Of a stretch of DNA of 64,000 nt, positions 52,301 through 64,000 are shown piece by piece. Position 1 is the first letter of the stretch, and each line of letters starts with the position of its first letter. The notes under the pieces are model-generated. The model saw only the letters and a program-made list of their open reading frames with translations, was not told where the DNA came from and searched no databases. The DNA comes from Trichoplax adhaerens (lineage: Eukaryota; Placozoa; Uniplacotomia; Trichoplacea; Trichoplacidae). A program made the position numbers and the translations under genes. The stretch is from NCBI RefSeq assembly GCF_000150275.1, contig NW_002060943.1, positions 7,572,066-7,636,065 on the forward strand, in the 5' to 3' direction.

Positions 52301-53622
52301 GAAAGCACATTGCATTACTTCTTTATCTAATGTTATTGAAGTAAACTCCTGTTACCTCTATGATCAATCCATTCGCGATTGTTGTTTAATAATTAATAAA
52401 TATTATTGTGTATCATTTTTGAAATAGTCGTTACGTAGCAAGTAAATTACCTTCCATAGTAACGTCATCAAATGTTGGTCCTATGCCACCAGAAGTGAAG
52501 ACGTAATCATACTTGTAGGAAAAGTGTTGAATTTCTTTCTTAATTTCTTCAACATCATCAGCAACAATGGAGACCTAGCAAATATAGTAGATGAATAATG
52601 GTAAACGATCAGTTACGATTTCTACTACACAAGTGATGAACGTTATCAATTTATCCAGGTGCAAATACTGTATAAAAAACTCAGTAACAGCTGTGGTAGC
52701 GATATCTTGAGTACCGTAGCAAAGCAAACAATGATACAATATTATAAAAATTAATTACTATCAAGATATCATCCACTTTCTGGGGATGTAAGAGAAGCTG
52801 ACGTCGGTTCCTCCTATTGACTTGACTTAACACGAATTTGTAAAGTCTATCATTAGTACGCGTATAACTTGTGCCGACATAGCTCGGCAGAACTTGGACG
52901 TTTACCATCCATACCAGCTCAATACAGTAGGGTCTATCGCTATATACAGTAGTCTACATAAATAAAATATAATGCTGTCGGATGTTTGTGTTTGTCCGCA
53001 AACTCAGAAGCCGTCTAAATGAATAGTTGTGTTTTCAGAGGAAATTGTCAAGTACGTATACAAGATTCAGTATAAATGGAGAGAAAATGCACACATTATA
53101 ATTCTTGCAAGCGTTCGTTTCAGCGAAGGATTATGGAATGGTAGATGCTCGCTTCGGAAGCGAGCGGGTTGAACTAGTCTAGTACTAAAATTTTAAGTTA
53201 CTTCGTAAGCATGTGCATAAATAATAATATATAAATATGGAATATAGTTCGAAAAGGATGAGTACTGTGTAGGGAGTTCAAAAACATGGCACAAGTATGC
53301 AATAGTGTAGTGTATTGTATAATCAAGTTCAGAGAGTACACATTTAAACAAATAAATTTCCAGTGTTTTCGTGTACAGTAATAAGGGGTAACAGAATGCA
53401 ATCATTTCCATTCTTTGAGTTATTATTCTGTTATTGAGTCAAAAATTTTCAAAATTTTTTGATATCCATTATTTTCTATACAGTAAAATTGGTAATCAGC
53501 AACATGACTAGTATCCAAAATACATACCTTCTTGACTTTCATACCCAACGACCATAATCTCTTACATAAGAAATTTGTATTGGTATCTTGTATCTCCCCT
53601 TTTAATATTTCGTTACCAATCA
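49312..53622 (-). CDS. FLAD1: FAD synthase (molybdopterin-binding-like plus PAPS-reductase-like domains), 5' end unresolved
   Basis: The enzyme adenylates FMN with ATP to give FAD. The first exon seen (53622-53528) holds IGNEILKGEIQDTNTNFLCK, the start of the MoaB/CinA-like domain. The next (from 52574) has TSGGIGPTFDDVTME. Then come AVAAAFEDELQPKPDLIKKL, NVFILPGVPIFLKSLFKIFE, and RFNEISRKYSGRVDLGSYPV leading into the linker. The C-terminal synthase domain has the nucleotide-binding AFNGGKDCTVILHIF (about 50640-50600), AVIMGTRRADP (about 49910-49880), LTPFCMTDGDWPEYLRVHPI, DWSYSEIWQFLRH and LYDLGYTSLGGIHNT. It ends ERAGRS at the stop 49314-49312. The first exon is entered in phase 1 after CTATAG, so at least one 5' exon (possibly with the ATG only) lies to the right and was not found. 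The domain order matches animal FLAD1. It is divergent from the desaturase. Confidence 0.93.
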
Positions 53623-53817
53623 CTATAGATGTAAGACAGATTGAATATGGTATTAATCAGAGTACAGATGGAATGGAATCAATGCAGGAGAAAGATGCAG
53701 TCAGTATACTGTCAATACTGTCCAAGTAATCAAGCAATCAATCAATTCAATGATTACGCGCCTATACAAGTATACGTGCATTGCAATTCATTTTATACTT
53801 GTATACTTGTATAATTA

Positions 53818-54410
53818 ATACGTATTACTATGATTGAATGTGTATCCAAAATATTCTCCATCATTAAACAGTCAACTGATTGAAAATGAGAATCGATCCA
53901 TATTTACAGTAGCGCATAGGACTAGAATGGTATCATACGTATTACTATTATTGAATGTGTATCCAAAATAGTCTCCATCATGAAACAGTCAACTGATTGA
54001 AAATGAGAATCGATCCCTATTTACAGTAGTGTATAGGACTAGAATGGTATAAGGAAAATGAATGTTGCAATAAGACTAATTGGATAGGGATAATGGTTGC
54101 CAATTGTATAAGTTAGTAGGGTAGTATTTATCTCCAATTCTAAATATACTGTACGTAAATTATACGAGTGATATAATACGTATTATTATTATTGAATGTG
54201 TATCCAAAATAGTCTCCATCATGAAACAGTCAACTGATTGAAAATGAGAATCGATCCCTATTTACAGTAGTGTATAGGACTAGAATGGTATAAGGAAAAT
54301 GAATGTTGCAATGAGACTAATTGGATAGGGATAATGGTTGCCAATTGTACAAGTTAGTAGGTAGTATTTATCTCCAATTGTAATTATATTGTCAATTATA
54401 CGAGTGATAA
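53818..54410 (+). repeat. Tandem direct repeat, one short and two long copies
   Basis: Copies start at about 53818, 53935 and 54176 with ATACGTATTA. They share GAATGTGTATCCAAAATA and AGTCAACTGATTGAAAATGA, and the last two also share ATTGGATAGGGATAATGGTT and extend to TATACGAGTGATA. The second and third are almost identical with a period of 241 bp; the first is truncated to about 117 bp. Noncoding. Confidence 0.88.
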
Positions 54411-55266
54411 CATTCGATCTTTCGATGCAAAGCAACTGTAGGGAATAACAGCAGGCTCATAACACAGCCATGGACTACCAATGTTACGAAATACAGTATG
54501 AACTACGCCATAAGACATATTGATCTTGATGTTATGAATACTGCGATAGGAAAATGATAGAGTCGTGTATGATAGTGCAAGTATGTGTATCGTTTTGTGG
54601 CCAGGATGGATCATTATTTGCAATCAAATATCCTTGTATCCCTACCTATGAGACCGGCTGTGTTATGCATGGTTATAGGCATGGAGAACAGAGTGGAGAT
54701 AGAACGGTATCCAAATGGCCAAGTGAATCTAGTAATAATGGAACGCATTCGATCAGTCAAAGTCCAAAATTTAGATTTGCAAACTCTATCTAGCTGCAAG
54801 ATGATGATGATTAACGAAGCCACGCCACGTTGGCCTTGACTACGGATGGCCTGCTTGCGGTACTAGTACCACTTGGGTCCGAAGAATGACTGCCATAGAC
54901 ACACGCTACCGGGGTATGACACCATGATGACACACAGTGTGTTGACTCTATGCCCATCCATGGGTGCGTTCAACCAGGGTTGAACTGTGTGTGTCCGTTG
55001 GTGTGGTTTACCCTGTGGTGTCTCTAGGCTATCGTCATCGTTAGAGACGTGATAGTACTCACCTTGCAGCCTACAAGGTATCTTGTGTATTACGCAAGGC
55101 TAGCCAATACTGGAATCAGTTTAGCAGTCATCTCCCAATGCTTGTATTCAAGCCCATAATGTTTTGGAGATAGACAGGCTTTCTTTTTTTTTGCCACTAT
55201 GGGCGTTTTCATCACCAGTACTATGCGAGTGTGCACCTGACTATCTGGGTCGTCTTTCATCGACAT

Positions 55267-55306
55267 TCTACAGTCTACAGTCTATAGTCTACAGTCTACA
55301 GTTTAC
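55267..55306 (+). repeat. TCTACAG heptamer microsatellite
   Basis: Five to six copies of TCTACAG, one of them TCTATAG, run head to tail and end in TTTACAC. GTACAGTACTGTAC words follow at 55328 and 55411. Confidence 0.75.
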
Positions 55307-57004
55307 ACTAGGAATGTGGTTCAGACAGTACAGTACTGTACAGTAGGTACTGAAATCAGTCATACTGCTTATACAGTATAGGGCAATAGTAAAGCATGAC
55401 CACCCTATCATATGTACTGTACAGTACAGTACAACGGGACATGACATCAGCACGAGCGCCCGTGGTTGACCACCGTATTCTTGACCCCACCCAGGAGTGT
55501 CATTTCAAAAGGTCAAGCGAGGAACTGAACCGTACCACGGGTTGATCTGTTGTGGTCGAGAGCAGGCGCACAACACCCCCGTCATCGTCACGACCAAGGT
55601 CACGTTACCATGATTGTATCGGACGCAAAACGATCACACCACCCACCATCGGACCATGGATAGCTCATCACCCCCTGCCATGGTGATATTTTATTGCTTT
55701 ACTCATAATACTATATAGCCGTCTCGCTCTTGTACTAGGCATAGGATAGCCAAATGACCAACAGTACAGCACTACCAGTCAACGCTATGAACCATTAGGG
55801 AATTTAAAACGCATGCGTCCGATCGCTAGTCACGCAGAATCGCCATCAAAGCATACTCGACCAAGTCTCCATTTGCAATTGGGATCATAACTTGGCTTTG
55901 AATTACTTCTACCGATTCGTTTCATCCAAAGGTGAGTATTTTCAAGACTTTTCCTAACTAACATGACTTTACTATCGGCCATTCTTAAGACCCTATGTCA
56001 TGACTGCCAATAAAATGGAAGATACTATTTGCAGCTCTAAAATGATTGAAAAGCACTGAATCCAGTGGAAAGTGACTGCTTCAATATCAACTATTGAAAA
56101 AAGTCCGAGAAGAAAATCTCAACCTTCTGTTTGCTAGTAACAATATTCTCCAAATACTTAGTCAAAAATGGACATTGACTTTTTGCCCGTAATTGTAGTC
56201 CATCATTAAAGAAATTTACCGTAGTACAACGATCAAGTACAGTTCAAAAAAAAATGCCCACATCCTCCCACTATCGACAAGGTAGTGCAATCATCGACTA
56301 CTGCATACAGTACTAGACGAGTAGGTATAGTATCGAGGTGAAATCCACCCACTCTCATTACAATTCGTAGTTTCCATTGCCGACAGCGTAGCAAAATGGT
56401 TTATGTTTATTTTAACTTAATATTCTATATGCATTCAATTACTATTGCAATGGATATCTGGACTTATGGCTGCTGTGAATACCAGCAATCTTATACAAGA
56501 TCATCATCACCCGTATACGTCATGGATACGAGTAACGCAATCCTTGACAGGGAACAGTAAATAAATTTCAATTTTACATCGTTCAAAATGATTAATTAAT
56601 TATACTATACGCGTACTACCGCTATAGGATGGCAATTGGAGCGCATTAAGAGAATAACTTATATCTAAAGCAATAGCAGTAGTGAATTCACCTTGTACAC
56701 CATTAATGAATGCGGTACGACTACAACACAGTGGATGATCATGTCATGTATAATAGTACAGTATAGAAAGGGATGTTACGCTTAAATGAAATACTGTAAC
56801 GGTGGATGGTTATGGTAGAGTTGTTCTAGTCCAAGACATTATCCAATATATGTCGATCAACACTAAATTACGTAGATTAACTTGATCATTTCATAAATAA
56901 GAATAAGATCGTTTTTAAAATATAAAACAGTCCCTCAAGGTTTTACATTCAATCAACAGTTCCAATAACCCATGATCCCATCCTAACTAAATTTTGATAC
57001 TGAC

Positions 57005-57012
57005 TTTTTCAG
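57005..57012 (+). promoter_or_regulatory. Probable 3' splice site of a 5' UTR intron
   Basis: The pyrimidine run TTTTTC followed by AG lies 20 bases upstream of the desaturase ATG. An ORF-extending TTG at 56994 is therefore not taken as the start. Confidence 0.5.
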
Positions 57013-57032
57013 ATAAAGGATACGATAATACC

Positions 57033-58648
57033 ATGACTACTGTGGTAAAAACTGTTGAAGCTGTGAACGAAAGTAATTTACGTGCACGAAAAAAGAACAT
57101 CAACACTCCTTATACAATTGAAGAAGTTGCAAAGCACAACACCGAGAACGATTTATGGATAATTATTAATAATAAGGTGTACGACGTAACTAAATGGATC
57201 CCTTACCATCCAGGAGGCAATCTACCCATCCTGAATTTAGGTGGACATGACGTTACTGACGCATTTCGAGGATTTCATCCTGATTGGGCGTTTAAAAAGT
57301 TATCTGCTTTTCAAGTTGGTATCTTGACCGGCTACGAACCTAACCAAGTTGTCAAAGATTATCGAGCCCTTGATGAAAAGCTACGCCGTGAAGGTTACTA
57401 TAAGACACATTATATGTTTTACGCTAAATTATATCTGTGGTTGTCATTTCTATTTTGCCTATCGATGTACTTAACGATATACACCACTGAGTTGAAATGG
57501 CAAATGCTTGGGGCTTTAGTATTGGGAATGTTCTGGCAACAGCTTGCATTCGTTGGCCATGATACTGGACATATTAGCATCTCTCATAACAGAGACATTG
57601 ACGGCTGGATAGGATCAACTGTAGGCAATTTCTTTGGTGGTGTCAGTTTAGCGTGGTGGAAACGTACTCACAACGTTCATCATGTAGTACCCAATTCTGT
57701 CCAACATGATCCTGATATTCAACATTTACCTATATTTGCTGTAACTGATAAAGTTATTCCTGATGGTGTATTCTCCAATTATCATAAAAAGCAAATGACC
57801 TTTGATAGTTTTGCAAAATTTATGGTTTCCAATCAACATATTTTCTATTATCCTGTCATGGCTGTTGCTAGATTTAACTTATACTTGCAATCGATATTAC
57901 TACTTTTCAGTAATGTTGATGTACAATGCAGAAAAGCCGAAATAGTCAGTGTTGGCTTATTTTGGTGCTGGTATATTAAAGTATTAGGTTTTCTGCCTAG
58001 TACTTCAGCTATGATAGCCTACGTACTAATTAGTCATGTAGTAGCTGGCTTAGTTCATGTTCAAATTTGTTTGTCTCACTTTCCTATGGAAACTTACGAT
58101 GGTGTTCCTTACAACTCAGATGATGAATGCTATTGCATCACACAGGTATGTTCAGTGTACTATCTTAGTCATATCAGTCAATTCTACTCTATCTTTCCTT
58201 CAATCATTAATTTGAAATGCAATCCCTTTTTCTGATGTCAGTTGAAAACAACTCTAAACGTTGACTGTCCAGAATGGTTGGATTGGTTTCATGGGGGCTT
58301 GCAATTCCAAGTTGAACATCATCTTTTCCCCAGGCTTCCAAGACATAATTTAAGACACGCTCGTAAACTGGTAACTAAACAATATTAATTTTTTATTGAC
58401 AATGACGCACGATCAATATAGCCAATCTAAGTAAGTCCCCTAAATTCGCTGTCCAATCTTTAATATTGCAGGTGAAAGAACTATGCAAGAAACATAATTT
58501 GCCATACTATGAATATGGATTTGTTGAAGCTAATAGACTTTTATTACTCACCTTAAAGAATGCAGCAGAAGTAGCTAAAAAGGCAAAGGAAGTTAAATTT
58601 TCTTTAAAAAATTCAATCATTGGTGACCTTTTATATGCTAGAGGTTAA
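57033..58648 (+). CDS. Cytochrome b5-fused front-end fatty acid desaturase (FADS2-like)
   Basis: An ER membrane enzyme that inserts a double bond between an existing one and the carboxyl end of a fatty acid, or in a long-chain sphingoid base, using its own cytochrome b5 domain as electron donor. Exons 57033-58145, 58242-58370 and 58472-58648 give 472 residues. The b5 domain has heme ligands His59 (HPGG) and His82 (FHPDW). The three di-iron histidine boxes are HDTGH (176-180), HNVHH (213-217) and QVEHH (394-398). The Gln at the head of the last box is diagnostic of front-end desaturases. Two hydrophobic hairpins flank the boxes. Substrate (delta-5, delta-6 or sphingolipid delta-8) cannot be told from sequence. 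The ATG at 57033 follows a splice acceptor. The C-terminal exon ends in a lysine-rich region (AKKAKEVKF). Confidence 0.95.
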
Positions 58649-60132
58649 TTGGTGATTTATTTGCGTGTTCCCCATTGTAAAGAGTTTATATATCATTAAA
58701 TATACTTAAATTGTGATGCTTGTTGGGAAATTTTCTATTATAAGCTATAGCGAAAATTCAACAAATGTTTGAGCATAACTTTGAACATCACATTCTTGTG
58801 ATGTATTATTTTATTTACTATTTAGCAATTATGAGAATTGAATCTGTATGATTAGCATTGTATATTTCTGACATAAGTTCTATAAATAACTAGAACTATA
58901 GATGTTGCTAGCCTTCTTAGCATCCAAAGAATTATGTAATTGCAGTTTTTTTGGTTTATTATTCGCCTACTTAAATTAATGAATACAGTATTCATTTCAC
59001 TACCTTTCATTTACATGCAAGGCCAGATTGAATTTTTACTCAAAGCACAGCAGTTAATATGCGATAAACTTATTGGTTAAAGTCAATAAATTAATTATCG
59101 ATAATAACAGAGAACGATGCAATGCCTGCATATTTTCTTGTATTACATTGAAAGAGACGATACGTAAATGTGTGAAAGCAATATTTAAAATGCTCAAAAA
59201 TTCAAGGTTTATAAAGGCGTCACTCAGGCCTTGATTTACTCCAAGTATAAACCGATTATTCTTTAATTTTATGACATACGGTATATCCATATTGTAGTAG
59301 CTGATTACAGTACGTTGTTATAGTGAGCAATGCCGCAATGGATCTTGATGACAACGGTCATCAGTGCAATAGTTGACAATACAACGTAGAAGAAAAGTTC
59401 GTTTACCTTAAAGGATAACTGAAGTCAATAAAATAAACTTATGTAGATTCTTAAGCCCTACCATAGTACTATGGTCTACTGTATACAGTGTATAGCAGCT
59501 ATTAAGTTGTCTACAGTCAATAAATAAACACATTATCAACCATCTATTTCGGTCTAGGACAATTTACCGTTGTACAATGTAGTAGTATAGGATGAAAACA
59601 ACATCGATATAGATTTGATATTACGATGGTGAATTGATGAATACTTTGCAGCGTTCAATCCTATACAACGTAAAATTAATCTAATTCAGTAAAGTATCTG
59701 CTTTGATATCACGAGGGTGGATAGAATATTTTACAGCGTTCAATCCTATATAGCGTAAAACTAATTTAATGCGGTAAATTATCCGATTTCGATCTATCTA
59801 CCTTCATTTAATTTGAAAATAAAATATATATATACATATAGTATATAAAGTTCGATCAATTCGTTCGGGCCTACCAAGTTGCTATAGTGATGCACATTGT
59901 ACACCAAGTACGCAGTACGTGTATAGTACAAATGGACGTACAGTATGCTTCATGGATTTTTAACTGTGCTCATGCGCAACCTTTACCGTTATTATGACAA
60001 CGATTTAAGCGATCTTGTTAACGTCGATTAATTATATATGCGATTAATATGTACCAAGTTGGCAATTAACGATGCAGAATAAGACTTAGCAATATCTTCA
60101 TTAAAGGCCATTATAAGTTCAAAGTATCTCTA
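58649..60132. other. Intergenic between the desaturase and the LRRIQ1-like gene
   Basis: Contains a copy of the dispersed repeat (59553-59792), and otherwise AT-rich sequence with no supported gene. The minus-strand frame 59054-59290 matches nothing known. Confidence 0.45.
59553..59792 (+). repeat. Dispersed repeat family, copy 2
   Basis: Same orientation and block order as 31389-31608: GGTCTAGGACAATTTACCG, GATTTGATATTACGATGGTG, CAGCGTTCAATCCTATACAA, then a second sub-block and a GGTAAATTATCCGATTTCG-like end. The two copies lie about 28 kb apart. Confidence 0.75.
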
Positions 60133-63100
60133 ATGAACTCTAATGTACAAATGAAGCGTAACTTAACCAATGATGATGCCTGGATCAATGAAGAAATCAA
60201 TAAAGAACTTGACCAGCTCGGCGATAACTTAGATTTAACAGAAGAAGAAGAAGAAGAAGACGAAGAATCAGTTATACTAAACACATCTAGTATTGAGCAG
60301 GTAGATAGATACGAGAATAATTTGTACGCAATTATTGTATACTGCTATTTCCAGGATAATTATAATAGATACAACGTACATTCTCAATCAGACGTCATTA
60401 CGTTATCGTGTAAATAGGCAATATTAAATTACAGTAGCTACTTTCTATCAAATTCTTAATTATAAGTATTACATCCACAACATTCTCCATATTAATCACA
60501 GCAAGTCATGAGAAATAATAATGTAGGATTATGAGCTAAACATAAGTACACTCTAAATTAATATCAGCTTGATAGTTAGGTTTCAAAATATTGGTCAGAT
60601 CGTCCAACCATTAACTTATATCGACGGGCCAACGAATTTACCATATTTTCATCAACTTTAAGATATAAAATATGTATATATATTCTAAAGATATTTCTAC
60701 TTTGACATACGTATATTGCAATAACAATACTATAAACTATCATGTAAATTAAATATATTTCACAATAGCACATACACTCTAACTTTTAAAGATTTATCTT
60801 ATAAGTAAACTGATTAACCTCACCACTATCATCTGTGCCGCCATTGTACCGATAATTTCTATAAAATTTCTACAAAAAATATATTTTAATCTCAAATTCT
60901 ATGCACACGTAATTCAACATCTAATCTGTGAAATACTTGTTATCAATTTTAATCACCTTTTAAATTGGGCTATAGACTGAAAATAATAAAGACGATGCAG
61001 AAGAATGCCTTAATAAACTGTGGCAAAATCTCAATAGAAGAACCACTATTTTTAGCCAAGAAGTTGAAGAATGCGAATCAACTCTCAAAGAAACCACCTC
61101 ACGTATGAGAAATACGAATAGCATATAAAATTAGTGAAAGAAAATGACGTAATTTAAACTAGATTCATTGACTAATGCCGTAGAATAATAAACGAAAAGT
61201 ACTCAGATAGTACTCAATATAACCAGGATGCCAATATTTTTTGTACATTAGAAAGTAAGGTAGAAACTAGATATATCTTAACATAATTTAAAACGCTCTA
61301 TATTGTAAAATATAGTATATTATTTAAGAAAACAAAATATTTAAGACTTTAGTACCGGTAGTAGATTTCAACTTTGTTGCTAAATGCATTTCTTATCTCT
61401 CTAATTTATAAAATGACCCATAAATTCTAGAATTAGCAACCAGAATAGTGTAATATTCTTAATACTTTTATCTATCAGGTATCGCAGGAGATAATGATCG
61501 CTTATTTATTAAAACCTTTAACGATAAATATGGTAACATCGATTTCAAAGATATTCTAAGTCTAAGAAAAGATGTGAGTAATTAATTTACAAACTACAAA
61601 ACAGATTATAATACGTTCCTGGATAGAATTTCTGTAAATACATACGCCCTACAATCTGGTTACTTTTATAGGTAATTTCAAGAATGGAAGAAGAAGATCA
61701 GACCGATAAAGATGAAGACGATGACGAAGACGATGATATCGATAACAATAATAATAATCATAATTATAAGAATGATGAAAATGACAACGAAGAGAATATA
61801 CAATCGAAAGTTACTACCACAAAGGATAGATCTACAGTACAAGAAAATATCGATAAAAACATTCAAAATCCAAAAGATGACCTATCACAAAATGAAGCCA
61901 ACCATGAATCAACAAATGAAAAGGAATCAAAATATAAAATAGGTACAGTCATATTTTCATATCTTTTCCTATATAGAAGTACAGACTCTGAAAGTACAGA
62001 TTCTGAAAAATAAAATTCAATTGAATGCGAGAGCAAAATAAAATAAAATATGATAAATTTAGAGCTAGAAGAATCAGAAATTGAAGAGGAAGATATTGAA
62101 TTAATTGATATCGAAAAGTTGGAGAAACGAGCTAAAAAACAAATGAAACAACAAATGAAGGAAATTCTTGTCTGGAGAAAGAAAATTGAGAATAGACAGG
62201 ATAATATTATGGCTGTCCGTAAAGCTAGACACGATAAGCAGATTGAAAATAACGAAAGAAATCGAGAAGTTTACACTGCTAAATTAGAAAAAGAAAAGAA
62301 GAAATTAAATGAAATACAAAATGTAAGCAGCAATCGTGGTATTGTTCTTAAAATCTTCAGCTTAACACATATTGTTATTTCTGATATACTTACATGCATA
62401 TGTTGTATGTTTCCTTGTAGCAATTTCAAATTTTCGTATATTATAGAAGGAAATTGATGCATAATTTCTATTGGTTAACGCTAAAGCTTATTACCACATT
62501 TCTTGCATATTTATGCATATCCTAAATAGAAATTCTTTGTAAACATATTTCTAGAATTTAAAAATTGAACTCGAACAAATTGTAAAAGTAGAAGAAGAAA
62601 TGATTCACAATGAGAAAGTAGCTCTTGAGGTTAAATATCTTAATTTTAGATTATGAAATAACATGACAACATAGATGAAGCTATTACATTAAAATTTGAC
62701 GTTAGTTATGTTATTGATTAAAGTATCCATCTCATGCAATTATAGCTAGAAATTAATAAATTAGAAGCAAACTTACAGGAAGAAAAAGTAGTACTTGAAA
62801 AGACTCAATCTGAAGCTAAGAAATACCATAATCTTCGCGAGAATAAAGCAGCTTCAACAATTCAAGCTCATTTTAAAGGTTTTAAGTAAGTCACACTTAA
62901 TAAAGCGAAGAACGGGTTGCATAATTACCTGTGCTAACTAACTTAGTGCGTCACTATTCTTTCAAAATTTTCCTGATCATATTCCTGGCGATATTACGAT
63001 TTAGAATTCGTAAGCGTTATGGGGAAGAAATTAGGATTAGAGCCAAAAGAAAGTTAAAAGAGATACAAGAACAACTTCAACGCTTAGAACGAGAGGAAAA

Positions 63101-64000
63101 ACGACAATTAGAAGAGGAAATAAAGCGCAAACAGGTGATAATATTATCCCTTTTGCAAAATAAGCTTGCCAATGGAAGATATTATACTGATAAGCACTTG
63201 TCCCTTACTATATCCTATATTTATTAGGAGGAAGAGAGATTAAGAATAGAATTGGAAAAAAAGAAAAAACAGGTAAAAGTTTCATTAGATAGTATTATTA
63301 AGATTGATTTCAGAAGCTTAGTAAGGATTACGGTAGGAGATTGGAATAGTAGTGATAATTTACGAAGGCCCATGTACTACTTTCGTATAGGAAGAAGAGC
63401 AGAAAAGAATTGAAATGGAAAAGCAAGCTGAGATACAAAGATTAAAAGCCAAGGAAGAAAAGCGTCGACAAGATGAATTGAGAAAACAACGAGAAGAAGA
63501 AGAAAGAAAGAAAAAAGCTGAACTGGAAAGGAAAAGGCTAGCTGAAGAAAAATTAAAGAAAGAAGAAGAGCGCCTAAGAAAATTAGAGGAAAAAAGAAAA
63601 ATAAGAGAAGAACAAGAAAAAATTCGTCGAGAAGAAGAAGAGAGGGTAAAAAGAGAAGAAGAAAGAAAACGCCAGGAAGAGGAAAACAGAAGGCGTCTAG
63701 AAGAGGAGGAGCGAAAGCGAAAAGAAGAAGCAGCAAGACGTAAAGAGGAAGAGAGAAAGCGAAAAGAAGAAGAAAGACGCAATGAGGAAGAGAGAATGCG
63801 AAAAGAAGAAGAAAGACGCAATGAGGAAGAGAGAAAGCGAAAAGAAGAAGAAGAAAAAAGGCATCGAGAAGAAGACAGAAAACGGAGAGAGGAAGATGAA
63901 AGAAAACGCAAAGAAGAATTAAAGCGAATACAACGAGAAAAAGCTATTAAACAAAAAGAACAAGAAAAGTATGATAGACCTCAGCTAGTAAAAACTCCAA
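60133..64000 (+). CDS. LRRIQ1-like coiled-coil/IQ protein, N-terminal part (runs off the right edge)
   Basis: LRRIQ1 proteins combine a long charged coiled coil, IQ motifs and leucine-rich repeats and are associated with cilia; the function is not well defined. Exon 1 (60133-60300) reads DAWINEEINKELDQLGDNLD then a Glu run, resembling the family N-terminus. Further exons, limits approximate, lie at about 60975-61110, 61481-61573, 61672-61940 (Asp/Asn-rich), 62050-62320, 62555-62630, 62749-62887, 62995-63134, 63227-63270 and 63390 to the window end. An IQ motif is split by an intron: ENKAASTIQAHFKGFK before it, FRIRKRYGEE after. The last exon is almost pure Glu/Lys/Arg heptad sequence (REEEERKKKAELERKR and similar). 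The leucine-rich repeats that would confirm the name are not in the window. Another IQ/coiled-coil ciliary protein is the alternative. Confidence 0.6.

Larger units (their letters stand above)
53623..57032. other. Repeat-rich spacer between FLAD1 and the desaturase
   Basis: It holds a ~240-bp repeat in three copies (53818-54410), a (TCTACAG)n run and GTACAGTAC words (55267-55432), and a comparatively GC-rich stretch at about 54830-55700. A 5' UTR exon of the desaturase is likely, because TTTTTCAG at 57005-57012 precedes the start codon as an acceptor. A missing FLAD1 5' exon should also lie here. Other short frames are unsupported. Confidence 0.45.

Noticed and set aside
54396..54839. Four overlapping frames of 69-84 codons on both strands
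   Set aside because: They overlap each other on opposite strands, adjoin the 241-bp repeat and have no family features.
63360..63911. 183-codon minus-strand frame rich in Ser/Phe/Leu
   Set aside because: It is the antisense of the Glu/Lys/Arg-rich coiled-coil exon of the LRRIQ1-like gene; purine-strand bias removes stop codons on the other strand.

Overview
The window is eukaryotic nuclear DNA from an animal. It is AT-rich, and its genes are broken into small exons by short GT-AG introns. Every gene I could recognise is a metazoan or eukaryotic family member: condensin II subunit H2, an SR splicing factor, ILRUN, METTL15, a UBC9-like E2, ERGIC2, LIN9, SLC30A1/ZnT1, FAD synthase (FLAD1), a front-end fatty acid desaturase and an LRRIQ1-like protein. 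The compact AT-rich layout with dense small introns would fit an early-branching animal such as a placozoan. That placement is inference, because no phylogenetic search was possible.

Layout from left to right. NCAPH2 (minus, 5' end at 3163, C-terminal part unresolved) is divergent from a single-RRM SR gene (plus, 4241-9947). ILRUN follows (plus, 11452-13479) and is convergent with the single-exon METTL15 (minus, 14911-16113). METTL15 is divergent from a UBC9-like gene (plus, 17033-18926), whose catalytic cysteine is replaced by alanine. That gene is tail to tail with ERGIC2 (minus, 19449-23990). LIN9 (minus, from 25824 to at least about 30450) comes next. About 14 kb (30.6-44.8 kb) is gene-poor. 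It holds a tandem array of hairpin-forming units bounded by inverted repeats (34.75-35.82 kb), a perfect palindrome, an inverted-repeat element built on GTACAG words (37.66-37.98 kb) and a ~170-215 bp tandem array (39.05-40.15 kb). SLC30A1 (plus, 44867-47983) is convergent with FLAD1 (minus, 49312 to at least 53622). A repeat-rich spacer leads to a cytochrome b5-fused desaturase (plus, 57033-58648). The N-terminal part of an LRRIQ1-like gene (plus, 60133 to the right edge) runs out of the window.

Most genes are housekeeping and functionally unrelated: chromosome condensation, splicing, mitoribosome methylation, secretory membrane traffic, cell-cycle transcription, zinc efflux, FAD synthesis, lipid desaturation. 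The arrangement is alternating divergent and convergent pairs, not an operon or pathway cluster. The most unusual item is the intact, multi-exon UBC9 paralogue that has lost its catalytic Cys and further active-site residues, so it looks like a SUMO-E2 pseudoenzyme. For several genes I rebuilt exon boundaries by hand from GT/AG sites and phase continuity; for UBC9-like, SR, ILRUN, SLC30A1 and the desaturase the summed exons give a clean reading frame.
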